Shown here: positions 37,801 to 50,450 of the stretch, piece by piece | Layout of the letters: every line of letters starts with the position of its first letter | How positions within the stretch are numbered: position 1 is the stretch's first letter | DNA from: Silene conica | Lineage: Eukaryota > Streptophyta > Magnoliopsida > Caryophyllales > Caryophyllaceae | Assembly: GCA_029255685.2 (NCBI GenBank) | Contig: CM055317.2 | Location: 18,356,001-18,420,000 of the forward strand | Length of the DNA stretch: 64,000 nucleotides | Direction: 5' to 3' | Made by a program: the position numbers and the translations under genes | Notes under the pieces: model-generated | Told to the model about the DNA's origin: nothing | The model's input: only the letters and a program-made list of their open reading frames with translations | Databases searched by the model: none

Positions 37801-39276
37801 ACTGCCTTGTATGTCGTCGCTATCGTCCCTCTCCCTAACAACTCTGCTGACGCTCTCATCAGCTGCTCCACTGTATACACTGGCGTCTCCCCTCCGCAGA
37901 ACACCAAATTTCCCGTCTTCTCCACCTCTTTGACTGTTGTCATCTGTTCAAATAGCGGAGCCACAATTTAAAGTTAAGAATAATATAAAAAGATCTGGGA
38001 AAGCCGAATTATTAGTTCAACATGTACCACGTAATTTAACGCTCTTCTTCATATATAGAGGATTTCACATTTGGGAGCGAGAAATTCAAGCTGGACAACC
38101 ATTAATGTAAAAGGGTAAACTAGGAAAAAAATATACTCATAAAACTTGAACTGAAAACAAGATAGATTAAAATAGAATCTAGTCAAAATCTAGCAATCAC
38201 AAAAGTTTAAGTAAAATATTCATATTTCTCAACAATGGCTGATTTGATATTACCTGTTGCTGCGCGCTTTTCACTTTCTCCTCCCTCTCCTCCTCCAACA
38301 TCATCACTGCAGCCGCATTTATCGCCGCCGAATAATCCGACTCCATCGTCCCCGCCACATCATCGACTCTCCTCCCCTTCTTAACCGCCATTGCAAAACA
38401 AATACCCGAACCTATCAGCACAATCACTCCAGTAACAAACCCCAGCACCAACGCCGCCTTATTCACGTGCCTTTTCTCGATGCCGTGTGACTGCCGAACG
38501 ACCGGCGTCGACAACGGCGGCGGCGCCTGGTCCTGGACCAGAGGACCAGGCGATCCTGCCGGGGCATCGAAGAAAGGCATCCCTGGCCTACACTCTCGAC
38601 GAACAAGTCGTCCACATAATCCTCGGTTATGTGAAAAGCTTGAGGGATTAAAACGGGACAATGTCGGTGTCACGGGTATCGGACCACTTAGATTATTACT
38701 AGATACATTGAATACCAACAATGTAGTTTGATTAAAAACCGGTATCGTTCCTGTAAACTTGTTGAACTCGACCCGGAAACAATACAAGCGATCCAAATCC
38801 ACCAACCAGGTCGGCAATGCATCAGTTAGGTTATTACGTGATAAATCAATGGTTCTAATCCTGTGAAGCGTCTTAATCGACGGCGGAAACCTTCCTGTAA
38901 AGTAGTTATACTCAAGGTATAGTCCTTTCAGATTGTAAAGCGCAGAGAGGTCAGGAACTGGCCCATTGAGCGAGTCGTTTTTCAGACTCAGCACCCTGAG
39001 CTGGTCTAACCGAGAAAGCGAGTCTGATACAAAAATGCCACCGAGGTTTTGGGCTTCGACGACGAAACGAACAACTCTGTTGTTGAGGCATTGAACGCCT
39101 GGCCATTGGCAATGAGAAGTATTGGTGTTGAAGTGCAGTAGTTTGTTGTTGTTGATATCAGCTTTTTGTTGGAAATGTAGGATTGCTTCACCATCATTTG
39201 AAGGTTTTGCAGCATGAGTAGAGTGTGATAATATTAATAGTGTTATAAGAAAAATAAAGATAATGTAGTATTGCAT
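34855..39276 (-). CDS. LRR receptor-like pseudokinase, At5g67200 type
   Basis: Plasma-membrane LRR receptor-like protein. Three minus-strand exons: 39276-38254, 37943-37589 and 35432-34855, with GT..AG introns of 310 and 2156 bp, giving 651 residues. Residues 1-23 are a signal peptide ([17 protein letters not shown]). An LRR N-cap with CQWPGVQC follows, then about five LRRs ([19 protein letters not shown] is typical), a Pro-rich linker, a membrane span at about 273-298 and a basic stop-transfer KKGRR. The kinase domain keeps the beta-3 Lys (VCVKR, K399), but the catalytic loop reads HGN at 496-498 instead of HRD, and the DFG site reads DYC (516-518). This matches the group annotated as probable inactive receptor kinases. 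I chose the second in-frame ATG because it starts the signal peptide; an upstream ATG at 39378 would add 34 residues. The gene looks intact. Confidence 0.93.
36764..36983. mobile_element. MITE in intron 2 of the receptor kinase gene
   Basis: Ends cctgctcttttcggctgaaa and, inverted, ggctctgttctttctggcc are imperfect inverted repeats, and gagctga words recur in the subterminal parts. It lies wholly in the 2.2-kb intron, so it should not alter the protein. hAT-type is a guess; the target duplication was not resolved. Confidence 0.6.
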
Positions 39277-40174
39277 ATTTTTTTGGTTGGTTAATAAGGT
39301 AATGGAAGAAGAGAGTGTAATAATGAAGTGATGAAGGCCTAAATGGAGATATGAGATACTCAGAGTGAACAAGAGCACATATTCTTCCTTGTATAAGAGA
39401 ACAAATTATCCGTCTTAAGCTTAAAATAGATCAATATGTTAAATAAGTCAAAATTAAATGTCTTGAGAATACAAAATATTTGTTATATTCATATAAGTAA
39501 GATTTTATTTGAGACGTTTCAATAATCGAACGGATATATCCATCTTAAAACAGACTAACGAAAAAAGTGGGGTTGAGGTGGCAGAAGCGTCACGTGGTGG
39601 AGGTGGAAAAGAGAGCTCTGAAAACAGAGATTGGAGTGATGTTGGTGTTGGTACGTACGTGACTAAATTTGATAATAGTAATGGTAATAAAAGCTCGTCT
39701 GTATTATTTATGGATTGGTCTCTAGATTATGACAATAGCTGTCTCGCTGGATTGCCAGATATTCCAACCTCAATTATATGGGCTTACATTTCTGTAAAGT
39801 TTTAGTGGATTTGTCACGGATTCTTTTTTCTTATTTTGGAGGTTGCCATGTTTTAGCGATTTATGGAATGTCTTATTGCTTAATATCTCATCATCTTCAT
39901 AATCAAGTTCTTAATTAGCGAGGGCTGGAACGCTAGACTTAGAGCGGTGTGAGCCGAGTAATTATGTAAATGCATTCGCTAGGTAATGCATGAGTTAGGG
40001 GTGTCTATTAGAGCGACAATTGCGAATTTGCGAAGATCAAATTTTCGGAAAATTCAAATTTAAAGACTGGATCGGTTGACAATCATTCTGAATCAGGCTA
40101 AATTGGTTTATAGGTTTAGATTACTGTTTCTTAACTAAAAATTGTTTTTCTAAGCTGCATTGACCTAGAACGAA
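39277..40174. other. 5' flank of the receptor kinase gene
   Basis: Contains the minus-strand promoter and leader. I found no other supported gene; the plus-strand frame at 39509-39805 shows no known domain. A dispersed-family motif (gaacggatatatccatcttaa) lies at about 39528. Confidence 0.45.
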
Positions 40175-40470
40175 CACTACTACAAATATGGCTAAGAACA
40201 ACGGTTAAAAACCGTTGTAGTAAATAAAGCGGAAGTTGTCAAATGTCAAAGGGTCCGTTCCTATTACTTACAACAACGGTTAAAATTTTTATATAAACCG
40301 TTGTTGTAACATATGACAATGGTTAAAACCCGTTGTTGCTTAAGTCACACCGTTGTTAAACAAGTCCCTAAGTGTAAACAAATTTGGTGAAAAACTAATA
40401 ACAACGGTTTCTTTACAAATAACTGTTGTTAATAATCTAAGTCATACGCGCCAGTATTAATTTTAGGATT
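40175..40470 (+). mobile_element. CACTA transposon, left end
   Basis: The terminus CACTACTACAAA is the CACTA/EnSpm signature. It is followed by at least six direct and inverted acaacggtt words in 290 bp, the subterminal transposase-binding arrangement of this superfamily. Copia A starts at about 40471, so the CACTA element was interrupted. Its other end is not visible in the window. Confidence 0.8.
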
Positions 40471-40626
40471 TAAAAAATAAGAATATTTGTTAATTTGTAT
40501 AACTAATTAGGAGTAGGATAATTAGTTATCATATTATAAGGAGTCCTAATAGGAGGACATCTCTTTGGAGTTGTATTTATGCTAGACTTTGTACGTGGAA
40601 TAGTCATTCATTCACAAACAGATACA

Positions 40627-42146
40627 ATGACCATCGGAGGAGATGTAAGTGGTAAAAATATCACAACTGAACAAATTCTGCCTTCATCACCACTCTATTT
40701 GCATCCGAGTGATAACCCGGCTCAGTCATTGACTCAAATCATCTTCAATGGCGAAAACTTTGAGTTATGGGTAGATGCATTTAAGAACGGTCTCGACGCC
40801 AAAAACAAACTAGAATTCGTCGAGGGTACCGTGAAGAAACCAGTGGTGGTGGAAGGACAATCAGAAAGTATTACAGTCGTGGCATGGAAGCAATGCAACG
40901 CTATGGTCAAGGCATGGTTGCGTAATTCTATTGATCCAAAACTCCATCCGACTCTTGCTTTCTCGGGTACTGTGAGTGAAATTTGGGTCGGATTAACAAC
41001 CCGATATTCGTGTGGTAATGCACCTAGGATTCACCAATTAAAAAGTGATCTTGTTGCGTGCAAACAAACCAAAACTCAAACTGTTGTGGAGTATTATACT
41101 CAATTGAAAACAATTTGGGACGCACTCGACAATTATAGTAAAGTTCCACAGTGTACTTGCGAAGCGGCGCTGGCCATTTTCAAAGAGCGGGAAGAAGAAC
41201 ATGTTCACCAATTTTTGATGGGCCTTGATAGTGGATTGTATGGACACATACGATCTACCCTATTAATGGAGGACGAAATTGCATCCTTGAACAAAGTTTA
41301 TGCCGTGGTTTTGAGAGAAGAGCGACACAAGGCAGTGACCAAGATGCAAGAAGACGCACCAGAGGCGGCCATGGCAGTACAAACAGGAGGTTCCAGTCGT
41401 GGCAAGGGAAAAGAAACAACCAACGACAGAGACACTCCTGCAATACAGTGCACCTACTGCTGGAAATTTTGGCATACCGAAGAGAATTGCTGGGATAAGC
41501 CGAGAAATCCAGGCCGTGGCAGAGGGCGTGGCCGCCGTGGGCGTGGTGGCAGAGGTCGCGGAACTCACGAGAAAGCAAATGCAGCAAGTACAAAGGAAGG
41601 AAAAAATCAGAAATTCGATTTCACTTATGCAGAAATTGTTCAATTAAAGGGCTTATTGAGTACTAAAACTGAAGGTACCAAAAATGATGCGTCAGGTAAT
41701 AAAAACACTCCTCTTGTTATGTGGTTACTTGATAGCGGAGCTTCACATCATATGACCGGAAGGAGAGAATTACTAGATGGAATTTGGAAGGGCAAACGAT
41801 CCACCGTAGGCTTACCAAATGGATCGTACGTAGAAGCAAATGAACATGGCAGTGTGATTTTGAATGAGAATTTCGTTCTCAAGGATGTTCTTTACGTCCC
41901 CTCTTTAACTTATGATTTAATTTCAATAAAACAGTTGATTACGGAAAACAATTGTGTAGTGACCTTTTACGAGGATGAAGATTGGGAAGGGTGTACATAG
42001 TGACGGTGTCTATTATTTCAAGGACGAGCGTGATCATACGGTTGCAAGGACGAATACAAGTGTTGATACACGGTTATGCCACAAAAGGCTCGGGCATCCG
42101 CCATCTAGTATTTTACCTCTTTTCTCAAGTTTAGTCGGTTTTAATT
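40627..42146 (+). pseudogene. Copia A gag and protease region
   Basis: Gag begins at the ATG at 40627 (an in-frame ATG also lies at 40579). It shows the UBN2-type capsid stretch (FNGENFELWVDAFKNGL), a zinc knuckle with C-X2-C-X4-H-X4-C spacing (CTYCWKFWHTEENCWDKP), a GRGRGRRGRGGRG-type basic tract and the aspartic protease motif LLDSGASHHMTG. A GAG-pre-integrase block with CHKRLGHP follows. Gag forms the particle in the cytoplasm and the protease cuts the polyprotein. Part of a broken fossil element. Confidence 0.9.
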
Positions 42147-42517
42147 TGTCTAAGTTGGTATGGTTTTCCGGTGGCTTTGGTTTTTGTCCAAGGTCGCGCC
42201 GTAAAAGGAGGCTGATGGACATTTACTGGGTCATTGTGATCTGTATCGAACGAAGAAAATAGGTCAATAGAATTGTCCATCCATGTCATTATATATATCT
42301 CAAGGCCATTCGAGGAGAGGTGACTGGAAATGCGTGGCCACGCTCGGATGTGATCTATAGTAGATTATCCGGTCAGACAGTCATTCTCCAGATCGAGGAA
42401 ACCACTTTATGATATGATCACGTGCAAGAACGACCTGAAAGACCTCTTGCATTGAGTGGGAGATAATATTGGACAAGAGAATTGGTAGCGCACACTTGTG
42501 TCGGACAAGTGGGAGAT
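42147..42517 (+). repeat. Repeat of the Copia B interior end before the 5' LTR
   Basis: Nearly identical to 51081-51451, including the purine tract directly before the LTR. Both copies share atttgtctaag at the left edge. Such a piece is not expected before a 5' LTR and points to a former tandem arrangement of LTR, interior, LTR, interior, LTR. Confidence 0.8.
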
Positions 42518-45450
42518 TGTTGGAGTACTGTCCTCCACAATAATGCTTCTACATAATAAATCTCGTACAAGGAATATGAGGGATTTATATTTTATATGTT
42601 TGTCAGCTGGTCAACGTTAATCGGTAATGATTGGCTGACTAGAGTTTGACATTACTGTCGTATGACGGCGGTGACCAGTTGATCCCTTTAGGTCACACCT
42701 ATAGGATGATGCCCAAATGGAAAACTTAATTATTTGTATAAGATACAAGTTAATTAATTCCTTGTTTAGGTTGACTTTTATTAGTCAAGTGAATTTAATG
42801 TTTGATGAAGAGTAAAGTACTCAGGCCATAGGATTTTATTATTCGGTTATATGATAATTGAATAATAAATGTAATACGATCTTTAGTAATTAATAGTTAA
42901 TTTACTAAATATATACGTAGTTTGTATTATTTATGAGGTGGAGGTAATTAGCAAATTAATGTTACAAGAAGTTGTAAAATTAGCCAAACGGGTTTTATAA
43001 GACTCATTTTATGTTGAAAGTGATAAAATGACACTTAAATGTTAAGTGTATTTTATTTAATACTTTGTATTATTTAAGTGTTAAATAATCAGATAAATAT
43101 TTTTATTATATAAGATAATAAAGTAAACGACTTATAAGCATTTGAAGGACAAATATCGAAAGACGAAATAAGACCCGGAATACTGTATGTAAACCGAGAA
43201 TATGGAGATAATGTGACCATAATAGGTCTTTGTCTTCCACTCATGTTTATGAGTATTATAAGCTCATTTGTTTACATTTGATGGCCTATAAATAGGCTAC
43301 TATTCCACTTGTTCTAAGTGGAAAAATCTAGAGAATCAAAATCCTCAAAATACATACTTGTTGTTAAACCATTTAAGAGGAAAAAGAGAAGACTTAAGAT
43401 CTTCATCTTCAACCTCTAAAATTGATTAAAATTTGATCAATCTTCATCAAAATAAGTTCACAAAAATTAATATATTTCTTATATTATCAAAGTAATAATA
43501 TTTGTAATATAAAAAAAACAAGGTTTACACTAAACTATATCTAGTTAATATACTTAGTGTTTTTGGGCTAGTTGATGCGTGCCTATTTTATGATGTTTTA
43601 CATCTATTTTTACACGCATTTTGTCGCTCATTTACTATGTTTTAGCATTTATTTCCCAACAATTGTCTACTTTCGTATTTTTATGCTCTTTTGCAGATTT
43701 ATGCGGAAAAGGGGCGATTTTGTACCAAATTTATTCCCTCGGGACTTTTCATGATTAAGGACAAGAAGGAACGAAGCCTAGCGCACATTTCAAGGCCTAA
43801 AGATAGCTTTAACAAGCAAAGAATCGATCCACGACATTGCAGCCTGTTTCAAATGGCTATATCTCGAGTTCTAGAGCTGATAATGGAGTGATTCCAGTTG
43901 GAGGTGAAAGCTTATCCTCTTAGCTTTCCAACGCCGCAAGAATCGCTTGATTACGATAAGTAACGAAGAAATGGTAGCGGTTTTAAGATCGACGCGCGCT
44001 GCAGTCCAGACAATTGGGTCGACTGACCTACTAACTGGGTCGACCGACCACAGCACAGACCCAGAAGTTTCCGCGAAGCCCATTGAAGTGTTTAGGTCAT
44101 TGGGAAACTCTTTATTTCCGCCTATTTAAGCCAAATTTCGTGATTAGGGTTAAGCATTGAGATTTCCATCAAGTTTTCTACCTAGTTTTCTATCATAGAG
44201 TTACATCTAGTTTTAGTTTTAATCTTTCCATAATCATCAAACACTTTTCTTTAGTTTTATATATTATTCATCATCAATCTTTCAACATTAATCAATAAAG
44301 CTTGTTCTTTTCCGCCTTAATCCTTATTTCCGGTAATTTCTTTCTTATTTTCTGTTTTATTATTGTTAGTTTATAATTATTGCATACGGTTAAAATAGAA
44401 TCCCAAACCTTTATTATTATTGCATGTTTAGATTGATGTTCTTTATAATCTCCATGTTTATTCCTATTTTTATTATTGTTTCAATAGTTATGAGTAGCTA
44501 ATTTCATATGTTAGGATGTAGGGAGTAAATATGCATAGGTAGTATAATTCCCGAATCAACATGTCGCAGGCAGGAGGTCGACCGACCACCATTATAGGTC
44601 GGTCGACCGACTCGTGTTTAAATTCTGTTCCGCTTTAATTTGTAGACTATAATAACCTACAATGAGACCAAAAGGAGACTTGTAGGATGTTAGTAATGAC
44701 CTACCCAAGATTGAGAGATATGGGAAGGGCATTGGTTTACACCTTAAGACGGATAGGTTACTTAAGACTGAAAGGTTTGTGACCTAGAATTTAGGAATCA
44801 CCTTTATTGTTGACACCCAATAATTGTGAGACCTAGGAACTAATAGCATAGGCCGACAGGAGCTATTAGGTAGCATAGACCTAAAGGATATGTTACACCC
44901 CTTACGCGACTGCGATACATGTTGACTTATGATTTATATTATCTTAGCTGTTTATTACCCAAACATCCTAGCATCTCTTTTATTATATTTTTATTCTCAT
45001 CTTTATTTACTTGTTTTACCTTATTCTTAGATTTAGTAACAACCAATCAAAACACCCCTCTTTTTATTATTACTTAATAGATTAAAAATTAGCAAACATA
45101 ATTAACCTTGTCTCTCTGTGGTTCGACCCTTACTATCACTATCTATAGTTTTAGTTTGGTTTATAAATATTATCTTTGACACCCACAACGACGGGTATCA
45201 CTAGTCTTGGGTGCAACCAAAGGAGGTCACCTATTTTGGTGACTTGGGTTATGGAGGATCATCCTACACTATTATAGCTCAAGAACTACAAAGGTAGGAG
45301 ACATTTGTAGTGCCAAAAATGCCATCTTACCAATGTAAGAAAATTTCTTCTTATTAATTTTTGCATGCATGTATTATTTAGACCACCTTATGAAATTAGC
45401 TTGTAATTTTAATATCATTAGAGAGTATAATGAGGTCTAAATTCCTAACA
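42518..45450 (+). repeat. 5' LTR of Copia B, carrying a gypsy solo LTR
   Basis: The LTR proper is 42518-43572 plus 45206-45450, totalling 1,300 bp, the same length as the 3' LTR. A TATA-like cctataaatagg lies near 43287. I counted about ten base differences between the two LTRs. Confidence 0.9.
43573..45200 (+). mobile_element. Solo LTR, gypsy (Athila/Tat-like)
   Basis: A 1,628-bp unit starting TGATGCGTGCC and ending GGGTATCA, flanked by a perfect 5-bp duplication CTAGT (43568-43572 and 45201-45205). The empty site is visible in the other Copia B LTR at 52506. The ctctgtggttcgaccc phrase before the end resembles Athila-type LTRs. Solo LTRs arise by recombination between the two LTRs of a full element. 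It must be younger than Copia B's insertion or have arisen on this LTR only. Confidence 0.9.
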
Positions 45451-45452
45451 AG

Positions 45453-45464
45453 TGGTATCAGAGC
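45453..45464 (+). promoter_or_regulatory. Primer-binding site of Copia B
   Basis: tggtatcagagc is complementary to the 3' end of initiator-Met tRNA, the usual primer of plant LTR elements. It lies two bases after the LTR end. Confidence 0.85.
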
Positions 45465-48400
45465 ATTGTTACATACATGCATGTTGTCTTAAGACGATTT
45501 TATGAGTTTATGAGATAAATTAGTAAAGTTGATATTTTGATGTTAAAATTAGTTTTATCAAAAAATATGGTCTTGCATGTATATAATCTGGTCATATTGT
45601 TATATGGGTCGAAAATTTAGTTTATGTAAAAATTTATGACTTATTTTTACTTAATATGGCATAAAATTGGAAGAACATGCATTAAAATTGATTAAGAGTT
45701 ACTTTAATTAAGTTGCATGTTAATTTTATGTATGTTTATTTGGAAATAACCACATGCATGTTCTATTTGTGTTACATAGAAATTTTTAAGTTAATGTGAT
45801 TAATTTATATAGTTTATTGATTTTTATTCGATAAAAATTGGTAAATAATGGTTATTTTAAAATAAATAAATATTTTATTTTTGGGGCACGAAATTTTTTT
45901 TTTAAGCTCCTGGAAATATTATAAAATGTCCAACATTTTATTTTTAAATTTATTTTAATTTTTATGATTTAATTTGGAATTAAATCGTAAAATTGCATTT
46001 TACCGACAAATATTGTGATATATGTTTGAATCAATTTCATAACCATTTTTTATTTCCACATGCATGGCATATTGGTACAATACCATAATGTATAAAATTT
46101 TGAAATTTTATTTTCCATAATTTTTATTAATTTAATGGATTGTTTTCATAATAATCATGAATTATTATGTTATTTTTATAATAAAATGTATTTTAAACCC
46201 ATATAATGTTAAATTAATTAGTGTGACTAATCATTTTGAGGTTGGACCAGATTATAATGAGAGATCCATCTTAAAATTGTTTTAAGAATTGATTAGGAAT
46301 TTTTAATGGTTAAAAATCCCGCTTAACAAGCTCGCATGATCGTTGTTGGTAAGTTGGACGATTTGGCATATCATATTTATTACAATGCATTTTATTATTC
46401 ATATGGATGAATGTATTTAAATTAATGTAATTTTACCTTATATGGCCATAGGTAGAAATTGGTATTATCCGCAATGTATGGGAATACCGGTTTAATTTGT
46501 AATTTATTGCGATTTCGTATCGCTAATTTGTAATTAATTAATAGTTTTATTTTAGTTACAATTTGTATAATAGGATATTGCCATGTAATTTTATTTCTAG
46601 TAGTATTATTGATTTTGTAAAAGACGGAGTTTCCTAAAAGACGGCGTTATTTAAGGAAAGGAGTTCCGAAATCCAAAGAAGGAGGCCATTTCATTGAAGA
46701 CCCTAGGGACCAAGGAGTTGGTTTCCGAAGTGTAATAGAATAGTTAATTAGATTACCTAGGTGGTCATATAAGGATTTTATTTGTTGCTTATCTTCATGC
46801 CAAATTGTCATTACATGTTTTTTATTTATTTTCCGGTGTTATCGATTCAATTGTCTACCATTCACCAATTTTGTTCACTTAAAAGTGATAGACAATTAAA
46901 TTGATAAGATCTCTCACTTTTAAAATTGAGATAAAGCCTTACCAAATATTAACACCTATGAATCCCTTCTTCATTAGAGGTAGGCTCGGCTCACCGGGGT
47001 ACTCTCTTTTTACGTTGGGTAAGTAGGGTAATAAAAGCTATTACACGTGAAAATTGGTTGGACTCAACGGGATTAATGTGGGATGAATCGGCCTCACCGT
47101 GCCCATGATTAGTTCCGGGGCTAACAGATAGTTTTTTGAGAAAATCTGTCAACCAAGAGTTCTAATGGTAGAATCAGTCAAATTGTTGACTCACCAAATT
47201 TATATAAATAAGGGATGAATCGGCTCACCGTGCCCGTGTTCATATAAAGATGGGTCTTGGAATCGTTTATATAATTCAGTGGGAGATCATTATATAAATG
47301 CCTATTTATTGAAACTTGTTAAAGTAATTTTTCAAGTATTTATTTACGATGAATGTTAAATTTCCCACTTATTCCGTTTATTATTTTATATCGCGCAATG
47401 ACTATATATTCAACTCGCTCCTCCTTTTATAGAATCGATAATCCGTTATACATGAAAAATAGTTTTCTAAGAGTATACGGTAACTTGTTTAATCGATTAT
47501 TCATCTTTTCTCCGATTTACCACCATAGCTAATTAGAAAAATGCATTTACATTTGATCCTCATATTGTCTGTTGTAAAGATCTCTTATGAAGAGGATAAA
47601 CTGAATTTTGCTTAAATCAAAAGTGTTTCGATTTTACAATATCATTTTATTTACAAAAATATTACTACAATCTTATTGCTCGTGAGATAAATGGTTATAC
47701 ATACTTAAATTGTTTAAGTACTTATTAAATTCGTTGGGAACTGATTCGTAATATGATTTGCAATCGAAATCATGATTAACCAATGACCACATTCACTTTA
47801 TTAAGTTTCTTAGAAGTGAGTGGGAGCTCTAAGAGGGATGTATATATATCTTAATAGTTAAGATTATGACGAGGTTCAAAAGAGAATTTGGTTTAAGGCA
47901 AAGGTTAATAAGGATAAGCTATTGTGAATAGCAACACCAAACCATAGTGCAAGGCCAACCCTAACCAAATTTGTTGATATTTTAATTGAAATATTACATT
48001 AATAGAAAAATACCCCTAATTTTTGAATAAGAAAGTTAGGTGTGTGACACCTAAAAGGTTCGTTCTTTTCTAGATATCTATATGATTGACATTAGTTATA
48101 CTTCTACCACTTCATCAATATTTGATATCGATAGTGGTTATAATAATTGTTATTGGTTCATGAGATGATAGTCGTGTGACGATTAGCTTTTAACTAATGT
48201 TAACTATCTCGTAGGAAATGGAACTAGAGTAGTTGTCATTCCATTATGAGGCTTATAAGTGTTATAAATATGTACTTAATCTAGTTTTTTGGTTTAGAAT
48301 TGTGCTTTAATAAAAGTTTTATGTAAGACACATAAGGTTTTACTTATATGATATAAACAAATGTTGTACCCAAATTTGCCATGATTTGATCTATGGCTAT

Positions 48401-50267
48401 GCCAATCAAAATATTGGTTATTTTTCACCTAAACTAGATAAATTTATATATATCATATAGCATATAAAAGGTTCATAATTTTTTTTTGGTGACCCCGATC
48501 TAATCTTAGTTCTGAATTGAAATTGCATTCATGGACTAGTGTAAACTAAGTCTTCGTGAATCATTTGATTGTGAATCTCATGAGATCAAAGAGTTTTTAT
48601 TGTAAATATGATTACCAGTAAGACTATAAGATCAAAGTTTCACGATCCGATCGTGGAAAGTATAACTAAGTGATGATTTTTGTTTGTTACCAAAAGTAAT
48701 GTGATACAGTATCACAAGTTAAAATCTTTCCGTAACACACATTATTCGATAAGGTGTGGTTGGAAAGAGATAATATAGAACTTATACGATATGTTTTTTT
48801 TTTATCTTAGTCAAGTTTTATTGAGCCACTTGATTTTATAATTGGGGTCTTTCTATTTTGTCTACTAATTTCTTTTTCCCACTAAGTCAAAGTACCTTTT
48901 TAAACAACCATATTCACTCCGTATTAGATATGGAAAGGTATAGTACCTAATTTGTAAGTTGTCCGAATAAAAACATGTGGTCAATTATCCTACAAGTTCA
49001 TGAGAATAAAGTGTTTGTGGCTCATGATGCTGTCTTTATAGAAAAGAGGACTATTTCTAAATGACAGAGTGGGAGAAAATATTAAAGAGCCACAAATGAC
49101 ACAAGAATTTTTTTTTCTTATTGTCAAATAGAGTGTATATTTGTTCGGAATATACGAGGTCGGGATAAAATCCATCACTCTTTAGAGATGAGTATATAAG
49201 TGTTACTTTTTTGAAAGTGATGAGAGATGATAAATCGTTATTTAAAAAATTATGATACCTCTTACTTACAAAGAGGTTGTTTAAAAGGTTGTTTCTAGTT
49301 TCAACTCTATGCAATGGCTATAGAAGTCATCTTAATCCGAATTAGAATTCAAGTGTAATTATCTGATAAATAACCTGGTATATTTACATGAAGAAGTTTG
49401 ACCTCTTCAATGTAATTGACTTGAATAAAAAGATGTTTTCTAGGCTTACTCGGTGAAAAAAAGGTTTTGCACCAGTTTCAATGCTTCTATAAACTCGGAT
49501 TATACTGGCAATTGTTGCATTTCATAATTGTCAATTTAATAGTAGGATATCAAAACCATCTTCCCGAATTTGATTCGTTCTAGAAGAAGAAGTGTGTTTG
49601 ACACATTTAGAGGGTTTTTTTGTAGATCCTTACAATCTTAAGATTGTAGCAAACTTTTGAATAAATCTTAAGAGAGCATCATGGAGTTGGAATGATTAAT
49701 AGATCGTATCATAAAAAATTTCTCAAAATGTTGAGGAATTATGTTTACACATGAAGTTTAGTGGGAGTATGGTGGTCTTATGAGTCTTTATATAGTCTGT
49801 ATATAAATCATTTGGAATGATGGAAGACTTAGGAGAATATTAATACATCTTAATATATCCAGATTTATTAGATAAATCAAGGAGGGATATATGCGCTTTA
49901 TTATGAGTCTTATGTAGGTGAGATTCTTGACAAGTTCAAACAAGTTGAACTCATTAGAATTGATTCTAATTGCTTCCGCTGTCAGATTAATTCTATACGC
50001 TATGATGTATTATTGTCTTAACAATTCATATACTTTGAGTATTTTGAGTTTTTATTAATCAAAGTTAAGTGAAGGTCATTTAATATCCAAATTAGTTATT
50101 ATTTATTACTTGAGAAGAACTAAGTAAATAAAACTAAGTGTTTTGATATTTATAATTCATGTAAGGAGTTAGATAAATGTTTGTTGTTGTTTATGTAAAA
50201 GATACATTAAACACCATCCTTTAAAACATATAGGGATTGTTTGAAATCCCGTATTGGCTATGAGGAG

Positions 50268-50450
50268 TTGATCTGCTGGAAGAGTTTCAGGCAGTCATAC
50301 ATTGCGGATTTTACAACGGAAATTAAGTACTTCATAACATTCGATGTTGCGATACGAAGTAGCTTGGATTTGACAATAATGCAAGGACTAGTAGTAGCTC
50401 ATGCAGTCGCATATCCTATCATGATATACTGTGAAAACAGTGGGAGCTAT
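50268..50450 (+). pseudogene. Copia RNase H relic in Copia B
   Basis: Text such as CWKSFRQSYIADFTTE and PIMIYCENSGS still recalls the Copia RNase H consensus (WKSxKQ, STTEAEY, YCDNSGA). It is heavily decayed. It shows that Copia B's interior descends from an autonomous Copia element. Confidence 0.7.

Noticed and set aside
39509-39805. A 98-codon open frame upstream of the receptor kinase gene
   Set aside because: No known domain and no splice or codon support. It begins beside a dispersed repeat motif.
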